Below, piece after piece: positions 60,624 to 64,000 of a stretch of DNA of 64,000 nucleotides. Under the pieces are notes generated by a model. The model made no database searches and was not told the origin of the DNA. It saw nothing but the letters and a program-made list of their open reading frames with translations. This DNA comes from Nocardia nova NBRC 15556 (lineage in GTDB: Bacteria > Actinomycetota > Actinomycetes > Mycobacteriales > Mycobacteriaceae): NCBI RefSeq assembly GCF_001613005.1, contig NZ_BDBN01000001.1, positions 1 to 64,000 on the forward strand. Direction: 5' to 3'. A program made the translations under genes and the position numbers. The stretch's first letter is position 1. Each line of letters opens with the position of its first letter.

Positions 60624-61285
60624 GCGGCGTCATCGCCCGTTCCGGATGGGATCGCTCCGCGATGGCGGCGCGGGCCGCGCGAGAATTGCGTCCGGGTGAA
60701 TACGTCAATCTCGGCATCGGCCTGCCCACGCTGATTCCCGACCACCTGCCCGCCGATATCCGGGTCACCCTGCATTCGGAGAACGGCATCCTCGGCACCG
60801 GGCCCTATCCGGTCGAGGCCGAGGTCGACGCGAATCTGATCAATGCCGGCAAGGAGACCGTCACGGTGCTTCCCGGTGCCTCCTTTTTCGATTCCGCGAC
60901 CAGTTTCGGGATGATCCGGGGTGGTCACATCGATACCGCGATTCTCGGCGGCATGCAGGTTTCGGCCACCGGTGACCTCGCCAATTGGATGGTGCCGGGC
61001 CACATGGTCAAGGGCATGGGCGGGGCGATGGATCTGGTGCACGGCGCCCGCCGGGTGATCGTGCTGATGGAGCACACCGACAAATCCGGCGCGCCGAAAC
61101 TGGTGGACCGCTGCACATTACCGCTGACCGGCGTGGGCGTGGTCCATCGCGTCATCACCGATCTGGCGGTCCTCGACGTCACCGCTTCCGGTCTGGTGTT
61201 GCGCGAATGCGCACCGGGCGTGACCGGGGACGACGTCGTCGCCGCGACCGGCGCCCCCGTACTCACCGACATCGGCGGACACTGA
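60620..61285 (+). CDS. scoB: 3-oxoacid CoA-transferase subunit B
   Basis: A 221-residue catalytic subunit. Glu54 in HSENGILG is the residue that forms the enzyme-CoA thioester. [11 protein letters not shown] and [14 protein letters not shown] are typical of SCOT B. A good AGGAGAGG site lies inside the A gene. It ends the operon and is convergent with the AraC gene 35 bases downstream. Confidence 0.94.
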   Translation: MSGVIARSGWDRSAMAARAARELRPGEYVNLGIGLPTLIPDHLPADIRVTLHSENGILGTGPYPVEAEVDANLINAGKETVTVLPGASFFDSATSFGMIRGGHIDTAILGGMQVSATGDLANWMVPGHMVKGMGGAMDLVHGARRVIVLMEHTDKSGAPKLVDRCTLPLTGVGVVHRVITDLAVLDVTASGLVLRECAPGVTGDDVVAATGAPVLTDIGGH

Positions 61286-61320
61286 CCGTTCTCGATCTCG
61301 CGATGGTGCGCGAGTTCGGA

Positions 61321-62382
61321 TCATCGACCTGTTTCGCTCTGTCCGCCACTGTCTTTCGACGCAGCCCGACGCCATTGGCTCGGGCTGTGTCCGTGATGGC
61401 TGCGGAACCAGCGAGTGAAACTGGCGGGGCTGGAGAAACCGAGCATATCCGCGATCTCGGTGAGGGAACGGCCTTGATTTCCCACCACCCGGCGGGCCAG
61501 ATCCAGCCGGGTGGTGTTCACGATCTCCGAGTAGGTGCAGCCCTCGTCCGCCAGGCGGCGGTGGACGGTACGACGGTCCACGCCCAGACTGCGCGCGACC
61601 TGGTCGGCGGAGCAGCGGCCGGTCGGTAGCAGCATTTCGACGAGTTCCTGGACCCGGTCGCGCATCGCCGTTGCGTGGCCGCTGTCCACGGCGCCGAGCA
61701 ATTGTTGCGTGTACGGGCGCAGCAGCGGGTCCGACATCGGGTTCGGGGTATCGAGATCGCTTGTGTAGAGCGTGATTCCGGTGAATTCGTGATCGAATGT
61801 CAACTGGGGTCCGAACAATCGCAGATGCGTGGTGCGATCCCGCGGCGCGGAATGGGTGAAGGTGGTTTCCGCCGGTTGCCAGCCCGCTCCGAGGAATGCG
61901 CGCAGAATTCCCTGCAGCGCTCCCATGGCCAGTTCGGTGGCCTGGCGGGTGCTGCGGTGCTCGCCGATATCCAGACTCAAACGGACGTGGGCGATCCCGT
62001 TGCGTTCGGTGAGGCGTATGTGCAGCGATTCGTTGTAGGTGTGCTGATGGCGCACCATCAGTTCGAGGGCGCTGCGCACATCGGGTTCCTCGCGAATCAC
62101 CAGACTCAGCGGGCCCAGATTGGACAGTCGCCGCCGTTCCGCGAGCAGCAGTCCGAAATCCTGCCGGCCGGATTCCGCGGCCGAACGCTCGAGGAGTTCG
62201 GTGACGGCCGCGGCGGGCACCCACCGGTCCTGCAGGCTCAGGCCGGCCGGATCGAGTCCGGCCTCGCGCAGCAACCGGGCGGGATCGAGCCCGAGAGACC
62301 GGCCGAGATCCACGTAGTCGTTCAAGGCCGCGTATCGCGCCAGGGGCTTCATCAGCGCCTCGCTGTCCCAGATTGTTCGCAT
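61321..62382 (-). CDS. AraC-family regulator (OruR/ArgR-like)
   Basis: A 353-residue regulator. The N-terminal ligand domain runs to about residue 230. The AraC domain holds CSADQVARSLGVDRRTVHRRL and RSLTEIADMLGFSSPASFTRWF. It lies between the catabolic operon and an MFS transporter, divergent from the transporter by about 175 bases, so it may control one or both. ATG 62382 is the longest start; MKPLARYAAL at residue 11 is an alternative. Confidence 0.88.
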   Translation of the reverse strand: MRTIWDSEALMKPLARYAALNDYVDLGRSLGLDPARLLREAGLDPAGLSLQDRWVPAAAVTELLERSAAESGRQDFGLLLAERRRLSNLGPLSLVIREEPDVRSALELMVRHQHTYNESLHIRLTERNGIAHVRLSLDIGEHRSTRQATELAMGALQGILRAFLGAGWQPAETTFTHSAPRDRTTHLRLFGPQLTFDHEFTGITLYTSDLDTPNPMSDPLLRPYTQQLLGAVDSGHATAMRDRVQELVEMLLPTGRCSADQVARSLGVDRRTVHRRLADEGCTYSEIVNTTRLDLARRVVGNQGRSLTEIADMLGFSSPASFTRWFRSHHGHSPSQWRRAASKDSGGQSETGR

Positions 62383-62558
62383 CCGTGTCCCAGAGAGTAA
62401 AGCACGATAGGACCGGCGCCCCTACTGTTGTCTCCATCACAGCGAGGTGGCCGCCCGATGTTGCCGGTCGGCCACAGGGCTCGAGCGTTTCGGCGCCTCA
62501 GCGCCCGCACCTTCCCCAGCTCCGGCGGGCGTCGCCCGCCGCGTTCGTAGGAGCACCC

Positions 62559-63866
62559 ATGCAGTTGAACACCACCCCTGAGCTTCCCGCCGCGCAGGCC
62601 TCGGCCGTATCGACCGGCCGTACGCGGCGCTACCCCTGGCTGGTCTTCGCCCTCGCCTTCGGGCTGTTGCTCGCCGACTACATGTCCCGCCAGGTCCTCA
62701 GCGCGGTCTTTCCGCTCCTGAAAACCGAATGGGGCCTGACGGATTCACAACTCGGATCACTGAACAGCGTGGTGGCGCTCATGGTGGGCCTGTTGACGTT
62801 CCCTCTCTCGCTGCTGGCCGATCGCTGGGGCCGGGTGCGCAGCCTGGTGCTGATGGCGACGCTGTGGAGTATCGCCACCCTGCTGTGCGCGCTCGCGTCG
62901 AACTATCACCAGATGCTCGGCGCGCGATTCCTGGTCGGCGTCGGGGAGGCGGCCTACGGCAGTGTCGGGATCGCGGTGGTCCTCGGCGTGTTCGCGCCGC
63001 GGGTGCATGCCGCGCTGAGCGGTGCCTTCATGGCCGGGGGTTCGTTCGGTTCGGTGCTGGGTGTCGCGGCCGGCGGCGCGATCGCGGTACACCTGGGATG
63101 GCGGTGGTCGTTCGTCACCATGGCGGTCGTGGGCCTGCTGCTCGCGGCGCTGTTCGCCGCGCTGGTCGACGAGCGGAAACTCGCTCGGCACGCCGACGCG
63201 GAATCGGTCGAACCGGCGACGCACACCGAATTCCGGGCGCCCGTCTCGTCGCTGTTCACCAACCCGGCGGTGCTGTGCGCCTACGTCGGTGGGGGCGTGC
63301 AGCTGTTCGCCGCCGCGGTGCTGCTGGCGTGGACGCCGAGCTTCTTCAATCGGGTCTACGGTTTGGCGGCGGATACCGCAGCCGTCGCCGCTGCGGGTGT
63401 CGTCCTGCTGGTCGGCGCCGGAATGGTGTGCTGCGGCATCGTCACCGACCGGATCGGCCGCCGCGACCTGTCGCGCAAATGGCTCGCCGCCATCGTGTTC
63501 TGCTCGATCTCGCTGATCTGCCTGACGCTCGGATTCAGCATCGAACACGGTGCGGCACAACTGATTCTGATCGGCGTCGGCGCATGGTTCTCGGGCGGTT
63601 CCTCCGGGCCCACCGCCGCGATGGTGGCCAACCTGACCCATTCGTCGGTCCGCGCCTCCGCGATGGGAACGCTGACGCTGTCCAACAGTCTGCTCGGAAT
63701 GGCCTTGGGCCCCTTCGTCGTCGGCGTGCTCGCCGACCACTACGGCCTGAGCGCCGCACTACGACTCGCCCCGCTCGCCTATCTCGTCGCGATCGCCGCA
63801 CTGGTGGCCGGTCGCTGCCTGTACCCGGCCGGGCTGCGCACACTCGCCGCTGTTCACAACCGATGA
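62559..63866 (+). CDS. MFS transporter
   Basis: A 435-residue major facilitator protein with 12 predicted helices. The loop 2-3 motif reads LLADRWGRVRSL and the corresponding one in the second half is IVTDRIGRRDLS. A substrate cannot be named; the type resembles organic acid or drug transporters. ATG 62559 has GGAG eight bases upstream. It may carry the substrate of the neighbouring catabolic operon. Confidence 0.88.
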   Translation: MQLNTTPELPAAQASAVSTGRTRRYPWLVFALAFGLLLADYMSRQVLSAVFPLLKTEWGLTDSQLGSLNSVVALMVGLLTFPLSLLADRWGRVRSLVLMATLWSIATLLCALASNYHQMLGARFLVGVGEAAYGSVGIAVVLGVFAPRVHAALSGAFMAGGSFGSVLGVAAGGAIAVHLGWRWSFVTMAVVGLLLAALFAALVDERKLARHADAESVEPATHTEFRAPVSSLFTNPAVLCAYVGGGVQLFAAAVLLAWTPSFFNRVYGLAADTAAVAAAGVVLLVGAGMVCCGIVTDRIGRRDLSRKWLAAIVFCSISLICLTLGFSIEHGAAQLILIGVGAWFSGGSSGPTAAMVANLTHSSVRASAMGTLTLSNSLLGMALGPFVVGVLADHYGLSAALRLAPLAYLVAIAALVAGRCLYPAGLRTLAAVHNR

Positions 63867-63877
63867 TGAGGAAACCG

Positions 63878-64000
63878 ATGAAATTCACGACACCCGCACT
63901 GATCACGGCGCTCGGGATCACCGCCGCCGCCGTCACCACCGGCACCGCTCATGCGGAACCGGACCGCGCCGCGGTGCACTACGAGATCGGCCGCCAGGCG
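63878..64000 (+). CDS. Exported protein, N-terminus only (cut by window end)
   Basis: The frame runs off the window. Only the signal peptide (MKFTTPALITALGITAAAV, AHA cleavage site) and the first residues EPDRAAVHYEIG can be seen. ATG 63866, overlapping the transporter stop, is an alternative start. Nothing can be said about function. Confidence 0.65.
   Translation, partial: MKFTTPALITALGITAAAVTTGTAHAEPDRAAVHYEIGRQA

Overview
The window is a 64 kb piece of a high-GC Gram-positive chromosome. It most likely comes from a mycolic-acid-bearing member of the Mycobacteriales in the Nocardia/Rhodococcus range. The evidence is the strong GC bias in third codon positions, an MspA-type porin, a mycobacterial-type ATP synthase c subunit and b/delta-type subunit, the cell-division pair Glp/GlpR, and a gene order at 1-10 kb that matches the Mycobacterium tuberculosis Rv0983-Rv0996 neighbourhood as I remember it. 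Genus and species cannot be fixed from sequence reading alone.

Layout. 1-10 kb is core genome: the end of a PepD/HtrA protease, moaB2, a small protein, an MspA-like porin, mscL, a SAF-domain protein, an FmdB-type zinc-ribbon protein, 5-formyl-THF cyclo-ligase, galU, the MoeA-like Glp, rimJ and the membrane receptor GlpR. 10.4-36.7 kb is one co-directional, translationally coupled biosynthetic gene cluster: an R2lox-like diiron oxidase, a free carrier protein, a fatty-acyl-AMP ligase, a BAHD-like acyltransferase, a methyltransferase, a carbamoyltransferase, an NRPS-PKS hybrid (half a C domain, A, PCP, KS, dead AT, DH, KR, ACP), a second PKS (KS, dead AT, ACP), a third PKS (KS, AT, DH, ER, KR, ACP), a KAS III-like enzyme with a rearranged catalytic triad, and a free-standing acyltransferase with a repeated C-terminal tail. 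No thioesterase is visible.

36.7-42.2 kb holds small regulatory units: two membrane proteins plus a TetR regulator behind three palindromic operators, a small cysteine-containing protein, an AraC regulator, and a FUSC-type membrane protein with a MarR regulator. 42.3-43.7 kb is a GT4 glycosyltransferase with an ASLSG repeat. 44.4-46.9 kb is an ATP synthase operon that stops after the membrane sector: atpI, a, c, b and a b-like subunit ending where the mycobacterial b-delta fusion would begin its delta part. No F1 genes follow; a terminator hairpin and a convergent sirtuin gene do.

47.8-56 kb holds a four-repeat membrane protein, a convergent histidine kinase/response regulator pair, a lipoprotein, an IclR regulator, two tandem paralogous exported proteins, an alpha/beta-hydrolase-fold protein with Cys in place of Ser, a DoxX-like protein and a small exported protein. 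56.2-61.3 kb is a tightly coupled catabolic operon (quinone oxidoreductase, TauD-type dioxygenase, BKACE beta-keto acid cleavage enzyme, serine hydrolase, 3-oxoacid CoA-transferase A and B), followed by an AraC regulator, an MFS transporter and the start of an exported protein.

How it works together (inference). In the large cluster an acid is activated by the acyl-AMP ligase, held on the free ACP and probably oxidised by the R2lox-like protein. It is then joined to a Ser-like residue and extended by three PKS modules, two of which must borrow extender units from the free acyltransferase. Carbamoyl, methyl and acyl transfer decorate the product.
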